A stretch of DNA of 64,000 nucleotides from DASQZT01 sp035638575. Lineage in GTDB: Bacteria; Acidobacteriota; Terriglobia; Bryobacterales; Bryobacteraceae. Location: contig DASQZT010000070.1 in NCBI GenBank assembly GCA_035638575.1, positions 1 to 64,000 of the forward strand, read 5' to 3'. Each line of letters begins with the position of its first letter. The first letter of the stretch is position 1. Made by a program: the position numbers and the translations under genes. Of this stretch, positions 1 through 8,353 are shown in pieces. The notes under the pieces were generated by a model. It made no database searches. It was not told the origin of the DNA and was given only the letters and a program-made list of their open reading frames with translations.

Positions 1-2
1 TT

Positions 3-353
3 GCCGGTGTAGCCTCCGCCACGCCCGTATCGGTTCCGGGAGCATCTCAACTGATCAAGGTTGCCGCCGTGAAGGGAGTGAGCAAGGGCGGCTGCACCAG
101 TATCGCCAAGAAAGTGGGCGCGACCGCGGCGGCCGCAGGTACCGCTACTGCCGTTGCCGGCGCTGCTGGCGGCGCGGGCTCGGCTGCGGGGGCGGGCGCC
201 GCCGCCGGAATCGGCGCCGCGGCGTCCGCCGGAATCGGCGTCGGCACCATTGCCGTGATCGGAGGAGTCGCCGCCGCCGCCACCGTGGGAGGTCTCGCGG
301 CCGTCGGCAGCCTGCCGGGGCAGGGCGATTCCCAACCGTCAGCAAGCCGATAA
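3..353 (+). CDS. Ala/Gly-rich protein, C-terminal part (start outside window)
   Basis: The frame is open from the window edge to a TAA at 351-353, so this is the last 116 residues of a gene that begins to the left. The visible part has a short ordinary stretch containing one Cys (KGGCTS), then a very Ala/Gly-rich hydrophobic stretch with GxxxG spacing that could span a membrane or insert in one, and a polar tail ending PSASR. A GTG at 69 could serve as an internal start, but nothing favours it over read-in from the left. No family recognised. It is closed by the strong terminator at 394-423, so it is the last gene of its transcript and not part of the exopolysaccharide operon that follows. 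Confidence 0.55.
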   Translation, partial: AGVASATPVSVPGASQLIKVAAVKGVSKGGCTSIAKKVGATAAAAGTATAVAGAAGGAGSAAGAGAAAGIGAAASAGIGVGTIAVIGGVAAAATVGGLAAVGSLPGQGDSQPSASR

Positions 354-393
354 CGATTCGACGTCTTCAACGTTTGTGGTCCTCCTCTCTGCC

Positions 394-423
394 GGGCTCC
401 GGGAAGTATCCCGGAGCCCTTTT
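394..423 (+). terminator. Rho-independent terminator
   Basis: GGGCTCCGGGA (394-404) and TCCCGGAGCCC (409-419) form a perfect 11-bp stem closed by an AGTA loop and followed by TTTT. It lies about 40 bp after the stop of the left-edge gene and separates it from the exopolysaccharide operon. Confidence 0.85.
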
Positions 424-641
424 GTCTATCTTCGAGTCATTTCGACTGCCCCCAACCTCGCCGAAAGGGCCGAAGCGCCAAAACTTCGTATCCCCCCTAC
501 AGGAAAGCGGCATACCGCCGATAGTTAGGTTTGAGACTAAGAAGCCATGAAGCGAAGGGTACGCATCGATCACGGCAAAGTGAATACGATGCTCCTCGGA
601 TCTGTTGCACAAGAAGGCTCCCTACCGGTATCGAGGACAAA

Positions 642-1610
642 ATGAAGCTGAATTCTGGAATGCCAACCCTGAGGTTATTCACGATCTTGCTGGTATTTGT
701 GTCGTTGGTTCGACCTCAGGTGCATGGGGTATCGGCGGTAGATTCGGCGGCGAACCTGCCCGCTCAGAAAATCGGGCCGCGCGATTTGATTGCCATTCAG
801 GTGTACGATTCGCCGGAATTGACCCGCACCGTTCGCGTGGGAGCCGATGGCATGGTTCGCCTTCCCATGCTCAGGCAGCGCCTCAAAGCCGAAGGTCTGA
901 TGCCCAACGAATTGGAGGGGTTGGTAGCGGACGCGCTCGTGGAAGAGGGCATCATTGTCGATCCCTTTGTCACCATCACGGTCGCCGAGTACAGCAGCCG
1001 CCCGATCAGCGTTGCCGGAGCCGTCAAGAGCCCGCTCACATTTCAGGCCAGCGCGCCCGTGTCGCTTCTGGAAGCGGTTACCCGGGCCGGAGGGCTCAGC
1101 CCGGATGCGGGCTCGGAGATCCTGATCACCAAGTCCCAGCCTGGCCCGGATGGGGAACCGGCCTCTCTCATACAGCGTGTTCCCGTAAAAGCCTTGATCG
1201 ATTCGGCCGATCCCGAGGCAAACCTGAAGCTGACCGGCGGCGAGGAAGTGCGGGTGCCGGAGGCGGGCAAAGTCTATGTCGTCGGAAATGTGAAAAAGCC
1301 CGGAGCCTTTCCGGTCCAGGATGGGGCGGAAACGAGCGTTCTCAAAGTTCTCGCGGTGGCCGAAGGGCTGGCTCCATTTGCCGGAAAGCAGGCCTACGTT
1401 TACCGGCGCGAGGCATCCGGCTCCAAGAACGAGATCCCGATCGAGTTGAGCCGGATCATGCAGCGGAAGGCGCCAGATGTGCCGCTTCTGGCCAACGATG
1501 TACTTTACATACCCGACAACCATGGCAGACGAATAGGCCTGGCCGCTCTGGAGAAGTTGTTGATGTTCGGCTCTACGGCCGGAGCCACGGCTCTGATCTA
1601 TGGACGGTAA
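642..1610 (+). CDS. Polysaccharide export protein (Wza/BexD family, SLBB domains)
   Basis: Outer-membrane or periplasmic polysaccharide export protein that would carry the finished glycan outward with the Wzc-like kinase encoded next. The 322-residue product has an N-terminal hydrophobic signal (residues about 8-25), a Poly_export domain beginning IGPRDLIAIQVYDSPE, and two SLBB-like segments at about 120 (ISVAGAVKSP) and 209 (VYVVGNVKKPG). A hydrophobic C-terminal helix ends at YGR. ATG 642 was chosen because GAGG lies 6 bases upstream and a signal sequence follows directly; the longer reading from 531 adds an Arg-rich stretch with no signal. There is no lipobox Cys, so unlike E. coli Wza it is probably not a lipoprotein. 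It is the first gene of the operon; no clear promoter was seen in 424-641. Confidence 0.85.
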   Translation: MKLNSGMPTLRLFTILLVFVSLVRPQVHGVSAVDSAANLPAQKIGPRDLIAIQVYDSPELTRTVRVGADGMVRLPMLRQRLKAEGLMPNELEGLVADALVEEGIIVDPFVTITVAEYSSRPISVAGAVKSPLTFQASAPVSLLEAVTRAGGLSPDAGSEILITKSQPGPDGEPASLIQRVPVKALIDSADPEANLKLTGGEEVRVPEAGKVYVVGNVKKPGAFPVQDGAETSVLKVLAVAEGLAPFAGKQAYVYRREASGSKNEIPIELSRIMQRKAPDVPLLANDVLYIPDNHGRRIGLAALEKLLMFGSTAGATALIYGR

Positions 1611-1618
1611 GGATTCAA

Positions 1619-3847
1619 ATGGCTGATCACAATCTCATCCCGACTTTGCCGGCACCCGCCACGGACCTGCCGGCTCGTATTCTACAGGCTCTTCCGGAGC
1701 CATACCGAATGCCAGGTCCAGTGCCGGAGGTCGAGGCCGCCGCTTCGTCGGTTCCCTTGTCACACTATCTTTGGATTCTCAAACGCCACTGGTGGAAAAT
1801 CCTGCTGTTTGTTGGTTGCACGGTGGCAGCGACGCTTGTAATTTCGAGCCGCTTGATTCCGATCTACGAAGCCACGGCAACGGTTGACATCGACCGGCAG
1901 ATGCCCAGTGGCATCATCGGCCAGGAAGCTACCCGCACCGTGGCCAATGATTCCGAACAGTTCCTGGCCACCCAAGCCAAGATCATCCAATCCGATTCGG
2001 TTCTGCGTCCCGTGGCCGAGCAATACCAGCTTCTCAGTATGGAAATCAACGCTCCGGACGCCGCCGCCGCAAAGTTGGCCGAAGACGCGCCGGTGGTTTT
2101 GAAGAGCCTGAAGGTCACCCGGCCGCCCAACACCTATCTCCTGCTGATTAGCTACCGTTCGGCCGACCCCAGGCTCGCCGCGAACGTGGCCAATGGAATC
2201 GCACGCTCCTACCTCGAGCACACCTACAACATCCGGTTTCGGTCGTCGGCCAGCCTTTCGGCGTTCATGGAAAGGCAACTGGAGGAACTCAAGGCGAAGA
2301 TGGAGCGGTCCAGCGGAGCGCTGGCGCAGTTCGAACGCGAGCTTAATGTGATCAACCCCGAGGAAAAGACCAGCATCCTTTCGGCGCGGCTCCTCCAGTT
2401 GAACACCGAATACACCAATGCTCAGGCCGATCGCGTCCGTAAGGAGGCTGCTTACAAATCGGTGGCAAGCGGGTCGCTCGAGGCCGCCCAGGTTTCGACC
2501 CAGGGAGACGCCTTAAAACGTCTGTCGGAGCGGCTCGATGAGGAACAGCAGAAATTCGCCGAGATCAAAGCCCACTATGGTCCCAACCATCCGGAATACC
2601 GGAAAGCCTCCCTGCAGTTGGCGGAGTTACAGCGGCAGTTGCAGAGCGGAACGGAGAACATTGCGCACCGCGTGGAGGTTGAATACGGCGAAGCGCTCAA
2701 CCGCGAATCGATGTTGCGGAAGGCCGTTACCGAGACGAAGGCCGAGTTCGATCACGTGAACGCACGCTCGTTCGAGTACCAGTCTCTGAAGCGCGAGGCC
2801 GAAGCGGACAAATCGCTCTATGAGGAGCTGGTGCGAAAGATCAAAGAGGCCACTATCAACTCCGGTTTTCAGAACAGCGCTATCCGTATCGCGGACATGG
2901 CGCGGCCGGCGGTCAAGCCTGTTTTTCCGAACATCAAGCTCAACGCGCTGCTGGCATTTCTCTTCTCATCGATGCTGGCGGTGGCCATTGCGGTCCTCAG
3001 CGACATGCTGAACAACGCGGTCCGCGATCCGGAGCAGGTGGCGCGGACGCTGTCGACCGAGGTGATTGGCAGCTTGCCGGCCGTGAAGGAATGGCACGGA
3101 AGAATGATCGCCGCCAGCGAGCCCAGCACGGCTCTGATTCCCCATGACGCATCGCGGGTGGCCAGCCTCAGCTCCTTTCAGGAGGCCATCCGGACGCTGC
3201 GGAACTCGATTCTGTTGACCGATTTTGACCGGCGGATCCGCAGTCTGATGGTGACCAGTTCGGGCCCGTCCGAAGGGAAATCGACCACGGCGGCTCACCT
3301 GGCTCTGGCACATGCGCAACAGGGCCGCAAGACCCTGCTGATCGACGGGGATCTGAGGCGGCCCAGTATTCACCGCCGCTTCGACGTCCGCAGCACGCCC
3401 GGGCTGTCCAGCGTCCTCACGTCAGGCATCCCATGGCGCAGTGTTCTGGTCCGGCAGGAGTCGCTTCCCGCACTGGACATTCTGCCGGCGGGGCCACCTT
3501 CCCGGCGAGCCGCGGACCTGGTCGGCGTGGAACTGACGGCGCTGGTCGAGAACGCCTGTACGGAATATGATCTCGTGGTGCTGGACTCCCCACCCCTGCT
3601 CGGATTTCCCGAGCCCCTGCAAATGGCGGTATCGGTTGACGGCGTGCTGATGGTGGCTTTGGCCGGACGCACCAACCGGAAGGCACTCGGCTCGGCTATC
3701 AACACTCTGAAACGGCTCCGTGCCAACGTGGTTGGGGTGGTCATGAACGATGTAAGAGCGGACAGCAGCGACAACTATTACTACTACCACTACCATCCGA
3801 AATACTACAAGCACTACCGCCAGGTTGCGGTGGAAAAGGAAGGCTGA
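1619..3847 (+). CDS. Polysaccharide co-polymerase/tyrosine autokinase (Wzc-like BY-kinase)
   Basis: Inner-membrane chain-length regulator fused to a bacterial tyrosine kinase. Of the 742 residues, the first transmembrane helix is near 59-78 (WKILLFVGCTVAATLVI), a long periplasmic coiled-coil Wzz domain follows, and a second helix lies near 440-465. The cytosolic kinase has Walker A GPSEGKST (about 547), Walker A' LLIDGDLRRP and Walker B LVVLDSPP (about 651). The C-terminus has a Tyr cluster (about 718-735, DNYYYYHYHPKYYKHY), the usual autophosphorylation tail. The start lies 8 bases after the previous stop and has AAGGATT just upstream. The reading frame is open much further upstream, but that part is antisense noise within the export gene. 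Confidence 0.93.
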   Translation: MADHNLIPTLPAPATDLPARILQALPEPYRMPGPVPEVEAAASSVPLSHYLWILKRHWWKILLFVGCTVAATLVISSRLIPIYEATATVDIDRQMPSGIIGQEATRTVANDSEQFLATQAKIIQSDSVLRPVAEQYQLLSMEINAPDAAAAKLAEDAPVVLKSLKVTRPPNTYLLLISYRSADPRLAANVANGIARSYLEHTYNIRFRSSASLSAFMERQLEELKAKMERSSGALAQFERELNVINPEEKTSILSARLLQLNTEYTNAQADRVRKEAAYKSVASGSLEAAQVSTQGDALKRLSERLDEEQQKFAEIKAHYGPNHPEYRKASLQLAELQRQLQSGTENIAHRVEVEYGEALNRESMLRKAVTETKAEFDHVNARSFEYQSLKREAEADKSLYEELVRKIKEATINSGFQNSAIRIADMARPAVKPVFPNIKLNALLAFLFSSMLAVAIAVLSDMLNNAVRDPEQVARTLSTEVIGSLPAVKEWHGRMIAASEPSTALIPHDASRVASLSSFQEAIRTLRNSILLTDFDRRIRSLMVTSSGPSEGKSTTAAHLALAHAQQGRKTLLIDGDLRRPSIHRRFDVRSTPGLSSVLTSGIPWRSVLVRQESLPALDILPAGPPSRRAADLVGVELTALVENACTEYDLVVLDSPPLLGFPEPLQMAVSVDGVLMVALAGRTNRKALGSAINTLKRLRANVVGVVMNDVRADSSDNYYYYHYHPKYYKHYRQVAVEKEG

Positions 3848-3886
3848 TCCGATGAGCGAGGGAACCCGGAGAAGAGGCACGCGGAT

Positions 3887-4183
3887 ATGAACCATCCCGA
3901 GTTGCCAGCCTCGAAGGCGAAGCGAAGCCTGACGGTGCTGCCGGCTCTTTCCCGCTGGTTGCCGCCGGTTCGCGGATCCGGCAGCATCGGGCTCGACAGT
4001 ACTCGGCTTTATCGGAGTAAGGAATCCGATGGATCAACGGCCATCCGCACTCCGCATATCGGGAGGGCGGACTCGGGCGCGGAAGATAGGCAAGCGCTTC
4101 GCCGGCTGATCCGGCGCCATGGCTCCCCGGCCGTTCAGGAAGGTGCGAAGGCACTATTCAGGCGAAACGACGGCGGCGGCTGA
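3887..4183 (+). CDS. Possible small hypothetical protein
   Basis: This 98-codon frame fills most of the 344-bp gap between the kinase and the flippase and stops 8 bases before the flippase ATG, which fits an operon. The predicted product is basic and has no signal, membrane segment or recognisable domain. The Shine-Dalgarno (GAGG about 14 bases upstream) is poorly placed. In GC-rich DNA an open frame this long is not strong evidence. It may be a lineage-specific small protein, or simply the flippase leader region. Confidence 0.3.
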   Translation: MNHPELPASKAKRSLTVLPALSRWLPPVRGSGSIGLDSTRLYRSKESDGSTAIRTPHIGRADSGAEDRQALRRLIRRHGSPAVQEGAKALFRRNDGGG

Positions 4184-4191
4184 TTCTGACG

Positions 4192-5559
4192 ATGCTGATC
4201 GATTACAGGACGGATTCCGGCAGACGCGAGAGCGGCGAGGCGGTTCCAGCTACCGTTGCGCCTGCCGGCTCGGTGAGGAGAAGACTGGCTGTCGGGGTTG
4301 GATGGAGCGTCGCCGGCGGCGTGCTCTGGCAGGGATGCGCCCTGTTGAGTTCGATCGTGGCGGCCAGGATGATCGGCAAGCTGGCATATGGGCATCTGGC
4401 TACCGTGCAAACCACCGCCATTTCTCTTTCAAACCTCGCCAGCCTCGGTCTGGGAGTTACTGCAACCAAGTATGTTTCGCAGTTCCGCGACTCCGACCCC
4501 GCGCGGGCCGGCCGCATTCTCGGATTGAGCTCGATGGTGGCCCTCCTGGCGGCCACCGCCTTCGCGCTGTCGCTGTTGTGGTCCGCGCCATCGGTGTCGC
4601 TCGCGAGCTTTCGGACGGCGGCGCTCACCCCAGAACTGCGGGTGGCCGCGGGGTATGTCTTCTTCACCATCTGGAACGGCTACCAGGCCGGCGCGCTTGC
4701 CGGCCTGGAATCGTTCCGGCGCCTCGCACAGCTCAGTGCATGGTACGGAGTCACTTCGCTGATCGTCACCATTCTGCTGTCTCATTGGCTGGGTGAGCGC
4801 GGAGCGGTCCTCGCCTTCAGTGCCGGCGCTCTGCTCCTATGGTCGTTTCACCAATTCGCGCTGCGCCGGGAACTTCGCCGTTTCAAGATCAAGGTGAGCT
4901 GGCGGGGAGCCTGGCAGGAGCGATCGGTCCTGGTCCGTTTTGCGGTGCCGGCGACGTTTTCGGGCGTCATCGGTTCGGTCGCGATCTGGTGGTGCTACTG
5001 CTGGCTGGTCCAAAGCCGTGGATTCGCGGAAATGGCCGTGTACACGGCGGCAAATAACCTGCGCGCGGCCGTGTTGTTTGCTCCCAACCTGGTGACTCGC
5101 GTCACATTGCCATTGCTCAATAACTTGCAGGCGAACCGATTGGGCAACGCCTATCGCCGCATGTTCTGGTTGAGCCTTTGGGCGAACGGCGGCATCGCGG
5201 TCGCGGTGGCCTTCGTGCTGGCGCTGGCAGGCCCCCGGATGCTGAAGTGGTTCGGAAGGGATTTTGCAGCCGGGCCGACGTTGCTGTGGCTGCTCATGGG
5301 TTCGGCTGTCCTCGAGGTCGTAGCCTGCAACCTGTATCAGGCGACATTCGCCCGGCAAAGCCTTTTCTGGCAGATCGCCGTGATTTCGCTGTGGGCCGCC
5401 GTTCTCGTGGGGGCCACTCGGTTGCTGGTCCGACCCTTGGCCGCGAGCGGGCTGGCGGCCGCCTACGGCATCTCCTGGGCGATCTCGGCGCTGTTTTATC
5501 TGAAGCTCTACAGGCCGCCTCAGAGCCTGGCCGACGATGAGGCAGCCGATGCAAAATAG
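4192..5559 (+). CDS. Oligosaccharide flippase (Wzx/RfbX-like, MATE/MOP superfamily)
   Basis: Multi-spanning membrane protein of 455 residues, the usual size for Wzx, predicted to flip undecaprenyl-linked repeat units to the periplasmic face. After a basic 30-residue N-terminus, the first helix (VGWSVAGGVLWQGCALLSSI) begins near residue 36. About 12 hydrophobic segments follow, with the MOP-family feature AARMIGKLAYGHLATVQ between helices 1 and 2. No good Shine-Dalgarno is seen at ATG 4192; an internal GTG near 4273 is an alternative that would start closer to the first helix. It overlaps the following GT2 gene. Confidence 0.85.
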   Translation: MLIDYRTDSGRRESGEAVPATVAPAGSVRRRLAVGVGWSVAGGVLWQGCALLSSIVAARMIGKLAYGHLATVQTTAISLSNLASLGLGVTATKYVSQFRDSDPARAGRILGLSSMVALLAATAFALSLLWSAPSVSLASFRTAALTPELRVAAGYVFFTIWNGYQAGALAGLESFRRLAQLSAWYGVTSLIVTILLSHWLGERGAVLAFSAGALLLWSFHQFALRRELRRFKIKVSWRGAWQERSVLVRFAVPATFSGVIGSVAIWWCYCWLVQSRGFAEMAVYTAANNLRAAVLFAPNLVTRVTLPLLNNLQANRLGNAYRRMFWLSLWANGGIAVAVAFVLALAGPRMLKWFGRDFAAGPTLLWLLMGSAVLEVVACNLYQATFARQSLFWQIAVISLWAAVLVGATRLLVRPLAASGLAAAYGISWAISALFYLKLYRPPQSLADDEAADAK

Positions 5560-6508
5560 CCCGTATTTCAGCATCGTGATTCCGGTCTACAACCGGGAAA
5601 GAGAGGTCGCGCGGGCCCTGGCCAGTTGTTTCCGCCAGAGTTTCCAGAACTTCGAGGTCCTGGTGATTGATGATGCCTCCGCGGACCGCACCCGCGATGT
5701 GGTCGAGCGGGTAGGAGGCCGGCGAGCGACCCTCTTACGGCATGAGCGGAACCTGGGGGTCTGCGCGGCGCGCAATACCGGAGTCCGTGCGGCCCGTGGC
5801 GAGTGGATTCTTTTTCTGGACAGCGACGACGAGTACACCGAAACGGCTCTCCAGACTATCTTTGATCGCACGCACGATTTCGGAGACGAAGTCGAGCGGA
5901 TCGGGTTCATGTACCGGCTGGATACCGGCGGCCTGTCCCCATTTCCACGTCCGGAAGGCGAACTCCTGGATTACGAGGGTTACCTCCGCTGGTCGGAGCA
6001 GGCAACTCTCTCCGATTTCCATAACTGCATCAGGCGGCGCACGTTTCAGCAGGTCATGCTGCCGGAAGACCGGGTATATGAGGACATCTATCATCTGGAC
6101 TTCGCGAAGGCTTTCCGCACCCGCCTCCTCGCCGATGTGGTGGCAGTAGTCCACAGCGATGCGTTGAACCGGTGCGCGAATCTCCCGGTGCAGACCCGAG
6201 GGGCAAGGGTGCTGGCGGAGGCCGCAGCCGGCGCCAGCGGCATTGACCAGTTACTCGCGGCCCACGGCACGGCGTTGTCGGAGTTTGCGCCGCGGCGCTT
6301 CGAGACCTATCGCCGCATGCGTGTTGCCTATCATCTTCTCGCCGGGGAGAAGGGTCGCGGCTTAGGACTGGCTATAAGGCACCTGGCCCGGTTTCCGCGT
6401 TCCCATCTTTCCTGGATGATTCCCGCGATCGGCCTCTTCGGCCCCGCCGCTCTGGCGAAGGCCTACGCAAGGAGAAAGCATGCCGTATCTCAAAGAGTTC
6501 GTCCCTGA
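5549..6508 (+). CDS. Glycosyltransferase family 2
   Basis: GT-A fold glycosyltransferase that would add a sugar from a nucleotide donor to the growing lipid-linked unit on the cytosolic face. It starts FSIVIPVYNRE, followed by the nucleotide-binding VLVIDDASADRT and the metal-binding DSDDEY (near residue 95). The C-terminal third (KGRGLGLAIRHLARFPR onward) is amphipathic to hydrophobic and may touch the membrane. ATG 5549 was preferred over ATG 5537 because GAGG sits 6 bases upstream of it. It overlaps the flippase gene by 11 bases and the acyltransferase gene by 29, suggesting translational coupling. Confidence 0.87.
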   Translation: MQNSPYFSIVIPVYNREREVARALASCFRQSFQNFEVLVIDDASADRTRDVVERVGGRRATLLRHERNLGVCAARNTGVRAARGEWILFLDSDDEYTETALQTIFDRTHDFGDEVERIGFMYRLDTGGLSPFPRPEGELLDYEGYLRWSEQATLSDFHNCIRRRTFQQVMLPEDRVYEDIYHLDFAKAFRTRLLADVVAVVHSDALNRCANLPVQTRGARVLAEAAAGASGIDQLLAAHGTALSEFAPRRFETYRRMRVAYHLLAGEKGRGLGLAIRHLARFPRSHLSWMIPAIGLFGPAALAKAYARRKHAVSQRVRP

Positions 6509-7235
6509 AGGGCTGAAGCAATATTTGCGGCTGCTCCGAGCCAAGCTGCGGCACCCGGACTGCTTCATCGGCTCGCCTTTTGTCGGCAACCGAGTGACGC
6601 TCGGAAGGGGTTGTTCCATTTCGAGAGGAACGGAAGTCGCTAATGACGTCCGGATCGGCGATTTCTCCTATCTGAACTGCGGCGCAATCGTAGCTTCCGG
6701 GCGAATCGGGAAATTCTGTTCGATCGGCCCCTATGCCCTCATCGGGCTGGCTGACCATCCGGTGGACTATCTCTCCACATCTCCGCTTCTGTACGGCGCT
6801 CAAAGCATTTTTCGCAACGGCTCGCGGAAAGACCTTCCCGTACGGGCGGACACTCGTGGGGGCCCAGGAAAGGGTTTGCCGTCCTCAGCGGAGATTTGCG
6901 GCGCCCTTCGGTGGAACGATTTTCCGTCTCCGCCGGAGATCGGCAGCGACGTTTGGATCGGCGCCCGAGCTTTTGTCCGGCAAGGGGTGCGAATCGGGGA
7001 TGGGGCCATCGTCGGGGCGGGTGCGGTCGTGACGCGCGACGTACCTCCGTATGGGATCGTGACGGGAGTTCCCGCCAGGCTCCTCCGGTATCGGTTTGAA
7101 TCGCCGGTTGTCGAGCAGTTGCTCCGCCTCTGCTGGTGGGAGTTCGACACGGACGAACTGACGCGCTGGCGTGATCGTTTTTCCGCGCCGGTAGATGTGC
7201 TGAACATCTTTGCCGGGGAGGAAGCACTGCGGTGA
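6480..7235 (+). CDS. Hexapeptide-repeat acyltransferase (CatB/WbbJ-like)
   Basis: Left-handed beta-helix acyltransferase of 251 residues, probably O- or N-acetylating a sugar of the exopolysaccharide. Hexapeptide repeats run through NRVTLGRGCSISRGT and the typical CatB-type end GDGAIVGAGAVVTRDVPPYGIVTGVPAR. The catalytic His is probably in GLADHPVDYLST. AAGGAG 5 bases upstream supports ATG 6480. It lies within an overlapping run of glycan genes, which argues for a role in decorating the repeat unit. The substrate cannot be read from the sequence. Confidence 0.85.
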   Translation: MPYLKEFVPEGLKQYLRLLRAKLRHPDCFIGSPFVGNRVTLGRGCSISRGTEVANDVRIGDFSYLNCGAIVASGRIGKFCSIGPYALIGLADHPVDYLSTSPLLYGAQSIFRNGSRKDLPVRADTRGGPGKGLPSSAEICGALRWNDFPSPPEIGSDVWIGARAFVRQGVRIGDGAIVGAGAVVTRDVPPYGIVTGVPARLLRYRFESPVVEQLLRLCWWEFDTDELTRWRDRFSAPVDVLNIFAGEEALR

Positions 7236-8353
7236 GGGAACAGCCGAAGCGGATTTTGCACGTGGTTCGCGCCATGAATTGTGGCGGCGTGGAGACCTGG
7301 CTGATGCACGCGCTGCGCCACATGAATCCGAGCCGGGTCCGAATGGACTTCCTGGTGCATTGCGCCGGCGAGTACGACGAAGAGATCCGCACACTGGGTG
7401 GACGGCTGATTCCCTGTTCGCATCCGTTATGGTCTCCGGCCTACCGGCGCTCAGTGGGCGCCGCGGTGCGCCAATTCGGCCCGTACGATGTCTTTCACAG
7501 CCACGTCCACCATTTCAGCGGATATCTCCTCCACCTGGCGCGCAGATTCGGAGTACCCGTGCGGATCGCCCACAGTCACAGCGACACCTCTCGCATCGAC
7601 CGGAGCGCAGGATGGACCAGGAGATGTTATCTCCGCGCGGTGGACAGGGCGATACAGGCCAACGCGACCTGTCTGGCGGCAGTCAGCCGGCCGGCGGCAC
7701 GAGCTCTTTTTGGAGAGGGGTGGCAGGCGGATTCGCGAAGCCGGCTGGTCTACTGCGGAATCGACCTGGCGCCATTCCGGCCGGCGGTGGACCGGCGGGC
7801 GGTGAGGGCCATGTGGCGGATCGGCGAGAGCGAGCTGGTCATCGGACACGTGGGCCGTTTCGTCCCCCAGAAGAACCACAGTCTTCTGATCCAGGTTGCG
7901 GCGGAATTGATGGGCCGCCGGCCCGGCACAAGGTTACTGCTGGTAGGCGATGGCCCGCTGCGCGGGCCCATCCAAGAACAAGCGCGCGATCTTGGCATCG
8001 CGGATCGGGTTGGGTTTGCCGGCAGCCGGGGCGATGTGCCCCAGTTGCTCGGCGCGATGGACGTGCTGCTGTTTCCGTCCGAGTGCGAGGGATTGCCGCT
8101 GGCTGTTCTGGAGGCGCAGGCGGCGGGGCTGCCCTGCGTGATATCGGACGTGATCACCGACGAGGCCGACGTCGTTCCGGAGTTGATCCGCCGCGTTCCG
8201 CTCGCGCAGGAAGCCAAGCAATGGGCAGCCGCCGTTCTGGGGGCTGGCGAACGGCCGGTTGTCTCTCCAGGGGAAGCGTTTCGGCGGGTGGAACAGAGCA
8301 GCTTCAACATCTCGAACTCGATTGACCAATTATATGCACTCTACGACGCTTGA
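7232..8353 (+). CDS. Glycosyltransferase family 4 (EpsF-like)
   Basis: GT-B retaining glycosyltransferase, 373 residues. The N-terminal domain starts RILHVVRAMNCGGVETWL, the glycine-rich acceptor-side loop usual in GT4. The C-terminal domain has GHVGRFVPQKNH and the donor-binding E-x7-E region (SECEGLPLAVLEAQAAGLP). The GTG start overlaps the previous stop (GTGA) and has GGAGG about 10 bases upstream. One of three GT4 enzymes in the operon; with the GT2 this suggests a repeat unit of at least four or five sugars. Confidence 0.88.
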   Translation: MREQPKRILHVVRAMNCGGVETWLMHALRHMNPSRVRMDFLVHCAGEYDEEIRTLGGRLIPCSHPLWSPAYRRSVGAAVRQFGPYDVFHSHVHHFSGYLLHLARRFGVPVRIAHSHSDTSRIDRSAGWTRRCYLRAVDRAIQANATCLAAVSRPAARALFGEGWQADSRSRLVYCGIDLAPFRPAVDRRAVRAMWRIGESELVIGHVGRFVPQKNHSLLIQVAAELMGRRPGTRLLLVGDGPLRGPIQEQARDLGIADRVGFAGSRGDVPQLLGAMDVLLFPSECEGLPLAVLEAQAAGLPCVISDVITDEADVVPELIRRVPLAQEAKQWAAAVLGAGERPVVSPGEAFRRVEQSSFNISNSIDQLYALYDA

